From Marinobacter piscis (GTDB lineage: Bacteria; Pseudomonadota; Gammaproteobacteria; Pseudomonadales; Oleiphilaceae), in NCBI RefSeq assembly GCF_007671655.1, contig NZ_VCGX01000001.1:434001-498000 (forward strand): DNA of 64,000 nt, written 5' to 3'. The translations under genes were made by a program, and so were the position numbers. Below are positions 34,849 through 43,635 of the stretch, piece after piece (positions within the stretch are counted from its first letter, which is position 1; each line of letters starts with the position of its first letter). The notes beneath the pieces were generated by a model. The model made no database searches and was not told the origin of the DNA. It saw nothing but the letters and a program-made list of their open reading frames with translations.

Positions 34849-37131
34849 ATGCCAACCCATACCCCCGACTCCCGTACCCTGGATCTTCCCGGTTTTCTCA
34901 CCGATGAGCAGCGGGCGATTATTACCGCCGGCTACGAACACTCGGTGATTACTGCCGTCGCCGGCAGTGGTAAAACCTCCACTCTGGCCTGGCGCATTCG
35001 CTATCTGTTGCAGCAGGGGCATGATCCCGCGCGCATGCTGGTGCTTATGTTCAACCGCAGTGCCCGGATGGATTTCGGGCGCAAACTGCAAGACGTATGT
35101 CACCAGAGCGGGCTGGTGCTGCCGGAAATACGCACTTACCATGCCATGGGGCTGCGTCTGTACAAGCGTTTTGTGAAAGAAGGCTACCTGCCCGGCTTTT
35201 CTGAAAACATCCTGACCGAGCAAGAGATCAGCTTCCAGACCTGGCTGTTAACGCGGCGACTGGCACCGGAGGAGCTGGGGGATGAAATCCGGCGCAACAA
35301 GAAAGATTTCGTGGAAACCGCCACCGGCTTCATAGACCTGGTAAAGACCACCCTGTCACCGGCAGATGTGGTGTTTGAGGAGCTGGGCTATTCGGAAAAA
35401 CACCGGTATCTGATTGACCTGTTTCACAGCTTTGAGCAATGGCGCAAAGGGCACAGCCGGATCAGTTTTGCAGACATGCTGTACGAGCCGGTGATGGCGA
35501 TTCATCAGAATCCGCCCCTGCAGCGACTGGTGGGCAACAAGATGGATCTGATTCTGGTGGATGAATATCAGGACACCAACGAAATTCAGCACCTGCTGCT
35601 GCGTTACGTTGCCGGTGACCGTGCCCGGGTGACTGTAGTAGGGGACCCGGACCAGACCATTTATGAATTCCGTGGCGCAAAGCCCGAGTTCATTCTGAAG
35701 CGTTTCAGTGATGAGTTTGAAAGCCCGCTGGAACAAACACTGAGCTATACGTTCCGTTACGGCCACCGTGTTGCCCTGCTGGCCAACCACCTGATTTGTC
35801 ACAACACCGGTCGCAGGGATGTTCTGTGCCACTCCCATCCTTCCACGCCCGCGACCGGGACAACCCTGCACCGAACCGAAAATGACGCCGGCACTGTGTT
35901 GCAGATACTGGATCAGGAAACAGACATAGCGCTGTCAGATACCGCCATACTGTTCCGGGTCTGGAGCCAGAGCGTACCCATTGAACTCAGGCTGCTGGCA
36001 CGGCAAATTCCCTATCGCATTGATGCCGGGAAAGGCGCCCTGTTCAGCCGTGAGGTTCAGGCCATATCAGCCCTGTTGAAAGTGGTGTCCGGCACGCTGG
36101 AAAAGCTGCCGGAGGAGGACCGGCTGGACCTGGCCCGGCAACTTTTGCGCTTTCCCCATGTGGGCCTCAAGGAACCGGAGCTGGAGCAGCTGGCACGGTT
36201 TCTGTCAGGATTTTCCAGCGGCTGGCATGCGCGCTTGCTGGCACTGGATTTCGGGGCCCTGGCACCTATGGCTGCACGTAAACTGCGTCGGCTGGGCGAG
36301 GTACTGGAACAGTTACGCGGATATTCCGGCCCTGCGGCAGGTCTGGTCACGGTTTACGCCGAGCACACAGAACTGTATGAAGGCGTTCGCAGCCTGGCGC
36401 TGACCCATGACAGTGCCGAAGAGCGCATAGATACAATTCGCGGCTTCCGTGAATATCTGAAAGGCCTGGATGTTGATGCAACAGGCGCTCTTGAGCACCT
36501 TAAAACCCTGCAACACAAGGCCAGAGAGAACACCTCCGACGAAGGCGTACTGCTTTCCACCATACATCGCACCAAGGGGCTGGAGTGGCCAAGGGTTATC
36601 ATACCCGGGCTGCAGGAAAAGTATCTGCCCCACAGCCCCAGACCCCAGGACGATGCCCGGGCCTCGCTGGAAAGCGAGCGGAGGCTGCTGTATGTCGCCA
36701 TGACACGCACCCGGAAAACACTGCACCTGATTACCCGACCACAGAGCAGGCAGCCTCACCTGGACGGCGACCAGGGACCCAGCCGGTTTGTCGAAGAATG
36801 CTGCTTTAACCTGGCCAGTGAACTCGGCGACTGGCTGGATAAACGGGGGCCGGACTCTGTGGACTCACTGACACTGAAATCCCCGGTAACGCCGGTCAGC
36901 CTGCGATACGCCGCACGGGAGGAGGTCACGCTTGAAGGCAAAGCACAGAAGCAAAGCGACCCTGGAACTTCGCCTTTGTGGCATCAGACAACGCTGACAC
37001 ACAGCATTTTTGGTATCGGACGGGTCATTTCCGAAGACGAAACGTCCTTTGAAGTGCACTTTGTCAGCGGTGAAAAAATGCACTTCAGCAAAAAAAGTGC
37101 GCACCTGTATTTCAGCCTTCCAGCTCAGTAA
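34849..37131 (+). CDS. UvrD/Rep-type superfamily I DNA helicase, second copy
   Basis: 760 residues. Motifs: AVAGSGKTSTLAWRI (I), ILVDEYQDTNE (II), VVGDPDQTIYEFRGAKPEF (III), LSYTFRYGHRVALLA (IV), LLSTIHRTKGLEWPRVIIPG (V) and RRLLYVAMTRTRKTL (VI). Less like UvrD than the 22.6-kb gene; it has the RYG variant in motif IV and a C-terminal HSIFGIGRVISEDETSFEVHF segment resembling the UvrD Tudor-like tail. A TTG at 34828 is an alternative start. Role unknown, probably repair or replication restart. Confidence 0.87.
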   Translation: MPTHTPDSRTLDLPGFLTDEQRAIITAGYEHSVITAVAGSGKTSTLAWRIRYLLQQGHDPARMLVLMFNRSARMDFGRKLQDVCHQSGLVLPEIRTYHAMGLRLYKRFVKEGYLPGFSENILTEQEISFQTWLLTRRLAPEELGDEIRRNKKDFVETATGFIDLVKTTLSPADVVFEELGYSEKHRYLIDLFHSFEQWRKGHSRISFADMLYEPVMAIHQNPPLQRLVGNKMDLILVDEYQDTNEIQHLLLRYVAGDRARVTVVGDPDQTIYEFRGAKPEFILKRFSDEFESPLEQTLSYTFRYGHRVALLANHLICHNTGRRDVLCHSHPSTPATGTTLHRTENDAGTVLQILDQETDIALSDTAILFRVWSQSVPIELRLLARQIPYRIDAGKGALFSREVQAISALLKVVSGTLEKLPEEDRLDLARQLLRFPHVGLKEPELEQLARFLSGFSSGWHARLLALDFGALAPMAARKLRRLGEVLEQLRGYSGPAAGLVTVYAEHTELYEGVRSLALTHDSAEERIDTIRGFREYLKGLDVDATGALEHLKTLQHKARENTSDEGVLLSTIHRTKGLEWPRVIIPGLQEKYLPHSPRPQDDARASLESERRLLYVAMTRTRKTLHLITRPQSRQPHLDGDQGPSRFVEECCFNLASELGDWLDKRGPDSVDSLTLKSPVTPVSLRYAAREEVTLEGKAQKQSDPGTSPLWHQTTLTHSIFGIGRVISEDETSFEVHFVSGEKMHFSKKSAHLYFSLPAQ

Positions 37132-37306
37132 AAGACGTGCCAGCACGGTGGGCCTGTGAATCAACACGTACATTTGCTGATGTAACGTTTTTGCTCAATT
37201 CTTTGTTTTTTGTAACTGGCTGAATTAAGTTATGTTGTTATGATGCTATCGATTATTTAAATAAATCCACATTTTTCACGAAAATCGAAAAGAAGAGGAG
37301 TTCTGC

Positions 37307-38437
37307 ATGAATCTCGTACGCCCAATCGCGGTGGCAGCCATTGCCAGTACCCTGGCCGCCCCGGCGCTGGCTGAGCGCAAGGAAACCGTTTACATCACGC
37401 CTTTTGCCGGCTATCAGCTGTTTGATGACGCCCGGGATCTGAGCGAGTCCGGCACCTTCGGTGTAGGCCTGGAATACCGTTTTATGCCTAACTGGGCAAT
37501 TGAAGCCATGTACTCCAGGGCCGATGCAGACCGTAAATATAAATCCGGTTCTTCTGATTTTGAAGAAATCCGTGTAGATGGCACCTATTACTTTGCCGGC
37601 CAGGAAGAAACCTGGAACCCGTATGTCTCTCTGGGTGCCGGCCATGCTGACTTTGGCGTAAACGACTCCAGCGGTGTGCGTACTGCCGGCACCAATCACG
37701 ATGAAACCCGTGTAAACGTGGGCACAGGTGTGCGTTATAACGTGAACGACTCCATTTCTCTTCGGGGTGACCTGCGTGAGTTCCACGGCATCGATGAAAG
37801 CACCTTTGATACCCAGGTATCCCTCGGCATCAGCTTTGCCTTTAACCGCACGGTTGGCAGCAAATCGCCAGCTCCGGCGCCCGAGCCCGCACCCGTCGAT
37901 AGCGACAATGACGGCGTACCTGATTCCCGTGACCAGTGCCCCGACACTCCTGCCGGCGTAGCCGTTGACAGCACTGGCTGCGAGCTTGATAGCGACAACG
38001 ACGGTGTTGTAGACAGCCAGGACCAGTGCCCGGACACTGCCGCAGGCGCTGTCGTTGACGAAACCGGCTGCGAAGGTGTTACTGAAACTATCGAGACCTT
38101 TACGATTGAAGTTCAGTTCCCCCTCAACAGCGCAGAGATCAGTGACGTTTATGATGCGGAAATTCGCCGTGTTGCAGACTTCCTCAAAGAAAACCCTGAA
38201 ACGGTTGTAGAAATCGCCGGGCACTCCGACAGCAGCGGTAAAGCAAGCTACAACAAGTCCCTTTCACAGCGCCGTGCAGAAGCTGTGGCCGGCCGCCTGA
38301 CAGGCCCACTGGGTGTGGATCCGGCCAAAGTAAGCGCTATGGGTTACGGTGAAGAAGAGCCGGTGGCGTCTAACCAGACAGCCGCAGGCCGCGCTGAAAA
38401 CCGTCGTGTAGAAGCACGTATTCAGGTCAACCGCTAA
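37307..38437 (+). CDS. ompA: OmpA/OprF-like outer membrane porin
   Basis: 376 residues. A signal peptide (to Ala-Leu-Ala-Glu near 24) and an eight-strand barrel (to about residue 185) come first. A Pro/Ala hinge follows, then two thrombospondin type 3 calcium-binding repeats (DSDNDGVPDSRDQCPDTPAG and a near copy), and the OmpA domain that grips peptidoglycan (EIAGHSDSSGKASYNKSLSQRRAEAV). AAGAAGAGGAG precedes the ATG. The 175-bp leader is AT-rich, as expected for a strongly expressed porin. Confidence 0.95.
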   Translation: MNLVRPIAVAAIASTLAAPALAERKETVYITPFAGYQLFDDARDLSESGTFGVGLEYRFMPNWAIEAMYSRADADRKYKSGSSDFEEIRVDGTYYFAGQEETWNPYVSLGAGHADFGVNDSSGVRTAGTNHDETRVNVGTGVRYNVNDSISLRGDLREFHGIDESTFDTQVSLGISFAFNRTVGSKSPAPAPEPAPVDSDNDGVPDSRDQCPDTPAGVAVDSTGCELDSDNDGVVDSQDQCPDTAAGAVVDETGCEGVTETIETFTIEVQFPLNSAEISDVYDAEIRRVADFLKENPETVVEIAGHSDSSGKASYNKSLSQRRAEAVAGRLTGPLGVDPAKVSAMGYGEEEPVASNQTAAGRAENRRVEARIQVNR

Positions 38438-38469
38438 GCCGGATACAGACCCGAATCTTACGTGATATC

Positions 38470-38498
38470 AAGAAAGGCGCCGCTCAGGCGCCTTTCTT
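38470..38498. terminator. Bidirectional terminator between ompA and the methyltransferase gene
   Basis: AAGAAAGGCGCC and GGCGCCTTTCTT are perfect 12-bp arms with a 5-nt loop; T-rich on both sides. The methyltransferase stop lies in the loop, so its last codons (Lys-Lys-Gly-Ala) are encoded by the terminator arm. Confidence 0.85.
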
Positions 38499-39710
38499 CT
38501 TTACGGCATCCAATAACAGATTTCTGGGCGTCAGTGACCGGGCACAGAACTGACTCAGTTGTACCTGATAGCCCTGTTCTTCTAGAAATACGGCATAATC
38601 CAGAACCACCCACAGCTCGAGTGGCCGGCGAAACAGGTGCCGGAGAAGCTCATAACGCCGGACCTCGTCATATCTCTGCCTGCCATAGGAAAGCCAGTAA
38701 TTGAAATCGGAAACAGCCGGCAGGCCAAGGTGTTTTTTATCCGCCGCCCAATGGCAAAATGCGGGAAAACCCTCCCCAAGCAACCGGGGCGGGTATGAAG
38801 GCACTGGCAAATATTCATCAACACCCCGCAGGTCACGCTGCAAACCATCAAAGCCAAGCCGCCACTGGCTTAACACGCGGTTTTGAACTCTGGCCCGGCT
38901 GGGCGCGGTAACGGTTTCCCGAACCGCCAGCCGCAGGTCCTGACGCTCAGGCACCAGCCGGTTCGGGTACGCACCGGTACGCTGTGAGAGGGTCTGGTAA
39001 GGCCCGGCGAAGGTTTTGTGGTAACAGCAAGGGGAGACACTCAGCCGGGGCAATGCCGCAGCGGCTCCCTGTTTCAGCAAATGCCGGTGAAGGTCGCCAC
39101 AGGCATGCAGGGCCAGTGCATGGCTATCACCCGGAAGAACAAGGTGATTCGCCATGACATCCTGAGCGTGAATCTGAACGGCATCCTGATAACGCCTGGC
39201 AAGCCGATTGCCGTCAGCCACCAGTTCCGGGTTCTTCTCATAACCCACAACGTTATTATGGCTTTGAGCAGCGAGGGTTCGGGATAAATGCCCCTTGCCA
39301 CAACACCAGTCCAGCATTGATTGCTGCAATGGCTTCAGCGCAGCCACAAAAGCACCGGCCTGCTCTCTTTTTCGCCCTGGCATATCCGTTGCCCTGACTT
39401 CAGGCAATGTTGCTGCCATCATCTCGGCAGCTCCCGGAGGTTGCCCGGATACGCTCACCATTTGCGGGTACAGAGCCAGCTCGGGTACATACCGGGACGC
39501 AATCTCCGACAACATCACAGGGTCGGCATCCAGCTCGGCACAGTCGGCGTTGGTAAGCCCTTTCAGCCAGTCTGCCAGCTCCGGGTAGTGGCGCGCCCAT
39601 GCCGGCCGGGGCTCGGTAAACGGGGCTGGTTGCCACACCGCCTGATGCTGAACCAGCCAGTCATTAAGCGCCTGCCACGTTGAGTAGAAGTCTTCAGCGC
39701 TCTGGCGCAC
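38484..39710 (-). CDS. CCYH-type SAM-dependent methyltransferase (METTL25/RRNAD1-like)
   Basis: 408 residues. The SAM motif LDWCCGKGHLSRTLA lies in the middle, and a later SPCCYHKTF matches the Cys-Cys-Tyr-His motif of the Methyltransf_32 group, which includes eukaryotic METTL25 and RRNAD1. The start is GTG at 39710 with AGGAG five bases upstream, overlapping the dadA stop region (AGGAGTGAGCGTG), so it is coupled to dadA. The ATG at 39752 lies inside dadA and is rejected. Substrate unknown. Any link to D-amino acid metabolism is only by operon position. Confidence 0.8.
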   Translation of the reverse strand: MRQSAEDFYSTWQALNDWLVQHQAVWQPAPFTEPRPAWARHYPELADWLKGLTNADCAELDADPVMLSEIASRYVPELALYPQMVSVSGQPPGAAEMMAATLPEVRATDMPGRKREQAGAFVAALKPLQQSMLDWCCGKGHLSRTLAAQSHNNVVGYEKNPELVADGNRLARRYQDAVQIHAQDVMANHLVLPGDSHALALHACGDLHRHLLKQGAAAALPRLSVSPCCYHKTFAGPYQTLSQRTGAYPNRLVPERQDLRLAVRETVTAPSRARVQNRVLSQWRLGFDGLQRDLRGVDEYLPVPSYPPRLLGEGFPAFCHWAADKKHLGLPAVSDFNYWLSYGRQRYDEVRRYELLRHLFRRPLELWVVLDYAVFLEEQGYQVQLSQFCARSLTPRNLLLDAVKKKGA

Positions 39711-39712
39711 GC

Positions 39713-40984
39713 TCACTCCTGATAACGCCCCGGCCGGAAGGCATCCAGGCAAACCGCGGGTTCTTCTCCATCAATGACCTGGGCAATCACATCCGCGCTG
39801 CCGGCACAAAAAGTCCAGCCAAAGGTACCGTGCCCCGTGTTGAGGTAAAGATTATGACGTGGGCCGCGGCCAATGATGGCGGGGCCATCCGGCGTCATGG
39901 GGCGAAAGCCGGTCCAGGTTTCTGCTGCGCTCAGGTCTGCACAGCCCGGATAGCGGGACTCGACGGATTTGCGAATCGTGGCAATACGGGCGTCGGGAAT
40001 ATCCCGGTTGAAGTCCGCCAGTTCCACAAAGCCGGTAGCACGCAAACGATCACCCAGGCGTGTGGAGACAACTTTATAATTATCATCGTGAATCGTGGAG
40101 GCAGGTGCATTATCCGGGTTTCTCAGGGGCACCGTAATGCTGTACCCCTTGATCGGATACACTGGCAGCTTCAGCCCCAAAGGCCGGACCAGCTCCGGCG
40201 ACCAGCAGCCCGCGCTGACCACAAAAGCATCCGCGGCCAGGGTTTCCTGCTGGCCGCTTTCATTGCGCAAAACAACCGATTCCACCAAATCGGCTCCGGC
40301 GATCAGCCGCTCTGCCTGAACGTTATAGCGAAAACGCACCCCCTTGTCCTCGCAAGCTCTGGCGAGTTCCCGGGTAAACAGATGGCAATCGCCGGTGCCG
40401 TCGGTATCATAACTCAGGGCACCGCATAGCGGCCCGCCCCGCGCCATCCCCGGCTCTGCTTCATACACTTGTTCTGGTGTCAGCAGCCTCGACTCAATTC
40501 CCATCTCAGTGAGCACCCGGTGGGTCCGCCTGTGCTCTTCCAGCTCATCGGGTGTGCTGGCAAGGTGCAGAAGCCCCCGGTGGTCACCGTCAAACTTCAG
40601 TTGCAATTCATCTTCCAGCTTCAGAAAACGATTGCGGGAATGAACACCCAGGCGGAGCATGGCTCGCTTGTTAAAGCCAAACAGGCCGGGCGACCAGGCG
40701 TAACGCAGCGTCAGAAACATGAAGCGAATCGCATCAAGAGAAGGCGGTACCCGCAGTTTCAGAGGCCCGTCCTGCTTAACCAGCCAGGGCAGCGCCTTGA
40801 AAACCATACTTGGGTCAGCCCAGGGGTAGACAACACCATAGGAGCGTTGGGCCGCGTTACCTTTACTGGTTTCGCTGCCAGCCATGTCCAGGCGCTCAAG
40901 CACCGTCACCTGATGCCCTCGACGCCTCAGTTCCCAGGCCGTAGTGACCCCTACAACACCTCCCCCAATAACAACAACGTGCAT
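39713..40984 (-). CDS. dadA: D-amino acid dehydrogenase DadA-like
   Basis: 423-residue FAD oxidoreductase of the DAO family. VVVIGGGVVGVTTAWELRRRG is the Rossmann motif, with SKGNAAQRSYGVVYPWADPS near residue 45 and the C-terminal GHGTFGWTFCAGSADVIA as in DadA. It deaminates D-amino acids such as D-Ala, passing electrons to the quinone pool. The ATG at 40984 has GGAGG at ideal spacing; the ATG at 40996 does not. No alanine racemase is next to it. Confidence 0.88.
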   Translation of the reverse strand: MHVVVIGGGVVGVTTAWELRRRGHQVTVLERLDMAGSETSKGNAAQRSYGVVYPWADPSMVFKALPWLVKQDGPLKLRVPPSLDAIRFMFLTLRYAWSPGLFGFNKRAMLRLGVHSRNRFLKLEDELQLKFDGDHRGLLHLASTPDELEEHRRTHRVLTEMGIESRLLTPEQVYEAEPGMARGGPLCGALSYDTDGTGDCHLFTRELARACEDKGVRFRYNVQAERLIAGADLVESVVLRNESGQQETLAADAFVVSAGCWSPELVRPLGLKLPVYPIKGYSITVPLRNPDNAPASTIHDDNYKVVSTRLGDRLRATGFVELADFNRDIPDARIATIRKSVESRYPGCADLSAAETWTGFRPMTPDGPAIIGRGPRHNLYLNTGHGTFGWTFCAGSADVIAQVIDGEEPAVCLDAFRPGRYQE

Positions 40985-41144
40985 CTGCACCTCCATAGCG
41001 GATCAGACCTGCGCAATGCTCAGCATCGGGAAACCCCTTACTGGTCACTGTAGGCCAACAAGGAGACAACTGGTAAACTTGAGCACCTGAAGTCGAAAAG
41101 CCGTGATTAAACAATTTGCCCGTAACGGAGCCTAGCACCTGTTC

Positions 41145-41954
41145 ATGAGTAAAAAACGTCGCGAGATTCCCGTATTCAATCATCCGATTATCGAAACTCA
41201 CTGTCACCTGGATTACCTCAGGGACCGCCCCCTGGAAGACACTCTGGAGCAGACTCAACGCGTTAATATCGAACGGGTTATTACAATCGCTGTGGCCCCG
41301 GACAACCTGGCACGGGTACGTGAACTCAGTGCTCTGGCACCCTGGATTTACGGAACCCAGGGCATTCACCCCCATGAAGCGGAAAGCTACAGCGATGCCG
41401 TAGAAACGGAAATCCGCCGCCATGCCCGTGACGAGAAAATCGTGGCGGTGGGTGAAATCGGGCTGGACTATTTCTACGACAATTCCGACCGCAGCGTCCA
41501 GCGTGAGGTTTTCCGCCGCCAGCTTCAGGTTGCCTGCGACACTGACCGACCCGTGGTTATTCACAGCCGCGATGCAGATGACGACACCATTGCCATACTC
41601 AAAGAGTTTGAGCAATCTCTGACGCGCCGTGGCGTTATCCACAGCTTCACTTCAGGTCCGGGGCTTGCAGAGTATGCTCTGGGGCAAGGCTGGAACCTTG
41701 GCTTTAACGGCATTACCACCTTTAACAAAGCAGAGAACGTGCGGGACATAGTTCGCATGACGCCCATCAGCCAGATCCTTCTGGAAACGGACGCGCCCTT
41801 TCTTACCCCTGTCCCCTACCGCGGTCGGGAAAACGCTCCGTTTTATCTGCCCTTCATTGCTGAACACATTGCGACCGTGAAGGAGCTGCCACTGGAAGAC
41901 GTCATTATCCAGACCTACCAGAACAGTCTGGAAACATTTTTCCCGGCAGCGTGA
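41145..41954 (+). CDS. tatD: TatD-family metal-dependent deoxyribonuclease
   Basis: 269 residues. HCHLDYL supplies the first metal ligands. VGEIGLDYFYDNSDRSVQREVFRRQL, VVIHSRDADDD and LLETDAPFLTP complete the TatD pattern. The family has 3'-5' exonuclease activity in DNA repair. Divergent from dadA; converges on lysO with 9 bp between. Confidence 0.92.
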   Translation: MSKKRREIPVFNHPIIETHCHLDYLRDRPLEDTLEQTQRVNIERVITIAVAPDNLARVRELSALAPWIYGTQGIHPHEAESYSDAVETEIRRHARDEKIVAVGEIGLDYFYDNSDRSVQREVFRRQLQVACDTDRPVVIHSRDADDDTIAILKEFEQSLTRRGVIHSFTSGPGLAEYALGQGWNLGFNGITTFNKAENVRDIVRMTPISQILLETDAPFLTPVPYRGRENAPFYLPFIAEHIATVKELPLEDVIIQTYQNSLETFFPAA

Positions 41955-41963
41955 ACCAGTGCT

Positions 41964-42875
41964 CTAGCCCAGGGACAGGAACACGCCCATCAGTACCGGC
42001 GACAGAAATGACAGCAAAAAGCCCGAGGCTATGGCTACGGGGACGCAACTGAGGCCACCGTTGCTACGAATAACCGGCAGTGTGAAGTCCATGGACGTCG
42101 CCCCGCCATAGCCAATCGCCATGGCGGGGCTGCTGCCAATAACCAGCGGAATGATTGCCAGGGCGATGATCTCACGCATGACATCGTTCAGAAACGCGAC
42201 ACCACCCCATGCCGGCCCCAGGGCATCCCCGATGACAATCCCCGAAAGCGAATACCAGCCAAACCCTGACGCCAGAGCAAGCACATCATGCCAGGGCAGC
42301 CCCAGCACCGGGATCAGTAACATCCCGGCCAGCAAAGAACTGGCTACAAGCGTTAGTGCAATCCAGAGCCCTTGAGTATTGGTCAGCAGCTTGCGCAGCG
42401 ACAGTCCGGCATTTCGCAACTGCAGGCCAATAAGAAACAACAGCAGCATCAGCGACCCGGTTGCAATCTGATCCACCAGAGGCATTCGGGGTAGCAGGAA
42501 GTAACCTGCCAACAACCCGGCCAGCAATGCCAGTAGCGGTTTCAGTGCGGCCATGAACAAGCGCATATAACCGGTACTGCCGGTGCTCTCATCCCATTGT
42601 TCGGGTGTCATGGGTTGCCAGCGGTGCAGTAGCCACAAGCCCACCATATTCGCTACAAAAAGCGCAACCGTGAGAGCTGTCATCTGCCCGGCCATGGTCC
42701 CGAGGTGGTCGGTCAGTCCTTCCATCTGCCCCAGCCCAAGCCCCAGCAAAGCCAGAATGAAGTAAACCAGTCCCTGAACCGTATAATGAATAGCTGTCAT
42801 CAACCGGCGGTTCTCAAGGGACAGGGCGAAACCCAGAAACAGCGGGGCAAGGATCAATAAGGCACCGGTGAACAT
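41964..42875 (-). CDS. lysO: Lysine exporter LysO (YbjE)
   Basis: 303 residues with about eight transmembrane segments. The SGFGWYSLSGIVIGDALGPAWGGVAFLNDVMREI stretch, the SSPAMAIGYGGATSMDFTLPVI stretch and the PVLMGVFLSLG end are typical of LysO, an L-lysine and thialysine exporter. Start ATG at 42875 in a TGATG overlap with the DUF2288 stop; a TTG one codon upstream is ignored. Lysine-responsive control is not visible. Confidence 0.88.
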   Translation of the reverse strand: MFTGALLILAPLFLGFALSLENRRLMTAIHYTVQGLVYFILALLGLGLGQMEGLTDHLGTMAGQMTALTVALFVANMVGLWLLHRWQPMTPEQWDESTGSTGYMRLFMAALKPLLALLAGLLAGYFLLPRMPLVDQIATGSLMLLLFLIGLQLRNAGLSLRKLLTNTQGLWIALTLVASSLLAGMLLIPVLGLPWHDVLALASGFGWYSLSGIVIGDALGPAWGGVAFLNDVMREIIALAIIPLVIGSSPAMAIGYGGATSMDFTLPVIRSNGGLSCVPVAIASGFLLSFLSPVLMGVFLSLG

Positions 42876-43195
42876 CAATGCACCGAGGGGTCTGAACGGT
42901 CCTGTACAAGCACCCAGGGCGCCACAACCACGGCCCAGAGTTCAGCATCGCGATCGTACCAGGCCCGGGCGATATCAGGTGATACCTCCCCTACCTCTCC
43001 TGATGTAAGCCACTGCTCAAAGAGCACCCGGTTATCCGTGGTTAGCTCCGCAGCCACATCCAGTAAATCCAGCGTTTTCCCGACCCGCACAACCTGTCCC
43101 CGGGCAAAGTAGGTCTGCAGCTCATGCCAGCGTATGCGGGATGTTTCCAGGTTGAGCCTGGCTTTTATTTCGTCGGTATCAGAAGAGGATGACAT
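42875..43195 (-). CDS. DUF2288 family protein
   Basis: 106 residues, acidic and soluble. RARLNLETSRIRWHELQTYFARG-type opening (here IKARLNLETSRIRWHELQTY) and LDVAAELTTDN mark DUF2288, a family of unknown function found in proteobacteria and cyanobacteria. ATG at 43195; coupled to lysO. I make no functional claim. Confidence 0.82.
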   Translation of the reverse strand: MSSSSDTDEIKARLNLETSRIRWHELQTYFARGQVVRVGKTLDLLDVAAELTTDNRVLFEQWLTSGEVGEVSPDIARAWYDRDAELWAVVVAPWVLVQDRSDPSVH

Positions 43196-43236
43196 AAAGA
43201 CCTGTTGTAAAAGTGATAATGTAACCCGGCGCAAGC

Positions 43237-43635
43237 TTAACTGATTGCACAGGTTTTATTCCAGATATCCCTTATCTGATCCGCCAGGGTAAGGGGGTCA
43301 AAGGGTTTGGGAATAACAGCCACCGCACCTTGTGCAAGGTAGCTCTCAATTTCGGCATCCTGAACCTTTGCTGTCATAAACACCACAGGGGTTGATGCGT
43401 AGCCCGGTAAACGGCGGATAGCCTTCAATGTGGAAGGACCATCCATACCCGGCATCATAACATCGAGAATAATCAGCTGAGGCTGACATTCATCTATCTT
43501 TTCCAGAGCTTGCTGTCCCGACTCACAGGCTGTCAGTCCGAATCCGCCTATGTTTTCCAGAGCCAGTTCGGCGACCGTTCGAATATCCGGTTCGTCTTCA
43601 ACCATCATAATCCGCTTAAGGTGATTATTCTGCAC
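43237..43635 (-). CDS. Single-domain response regulator (CheY-like)
   Basis: 132 residues, only a receiver domain. MMVEDEPD supplies the acidic pair, LIILDVMMPGMDGPS the phosphoacceptor Asp, FMTAK the Thr/Ser position and PKPFDP the Lys. A GTG at 43635 with AAGGGG upstream gives a complete first strand; internal ATGs would cut it. It overlaps the REC-HDOD gene by 11 nt, so it is co-translated. As a stand-alone receiver it may shuttle phosphate to the Hpt domain of the neighbouring GGDEF protein. Confidence 0.88.
   Translation of the reverse strand: MQNNHLKRIMMVEDEPDIRTVAELALENIGGFGLTACESGQQALEKIDECQPQLIILDVMMPGMDGPSTLKAIRRLPGYASTPVVFMTAKVQDAEIESYLAQGAVAVIPKPFDPLTLADQIRDIWNKTCAIS

Noticed and set aside
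37253..38224. 323-residue minus-strand reading frame
   Set aside because: Antisense to ompA; its apparent order reflects the repetitive porin codons.
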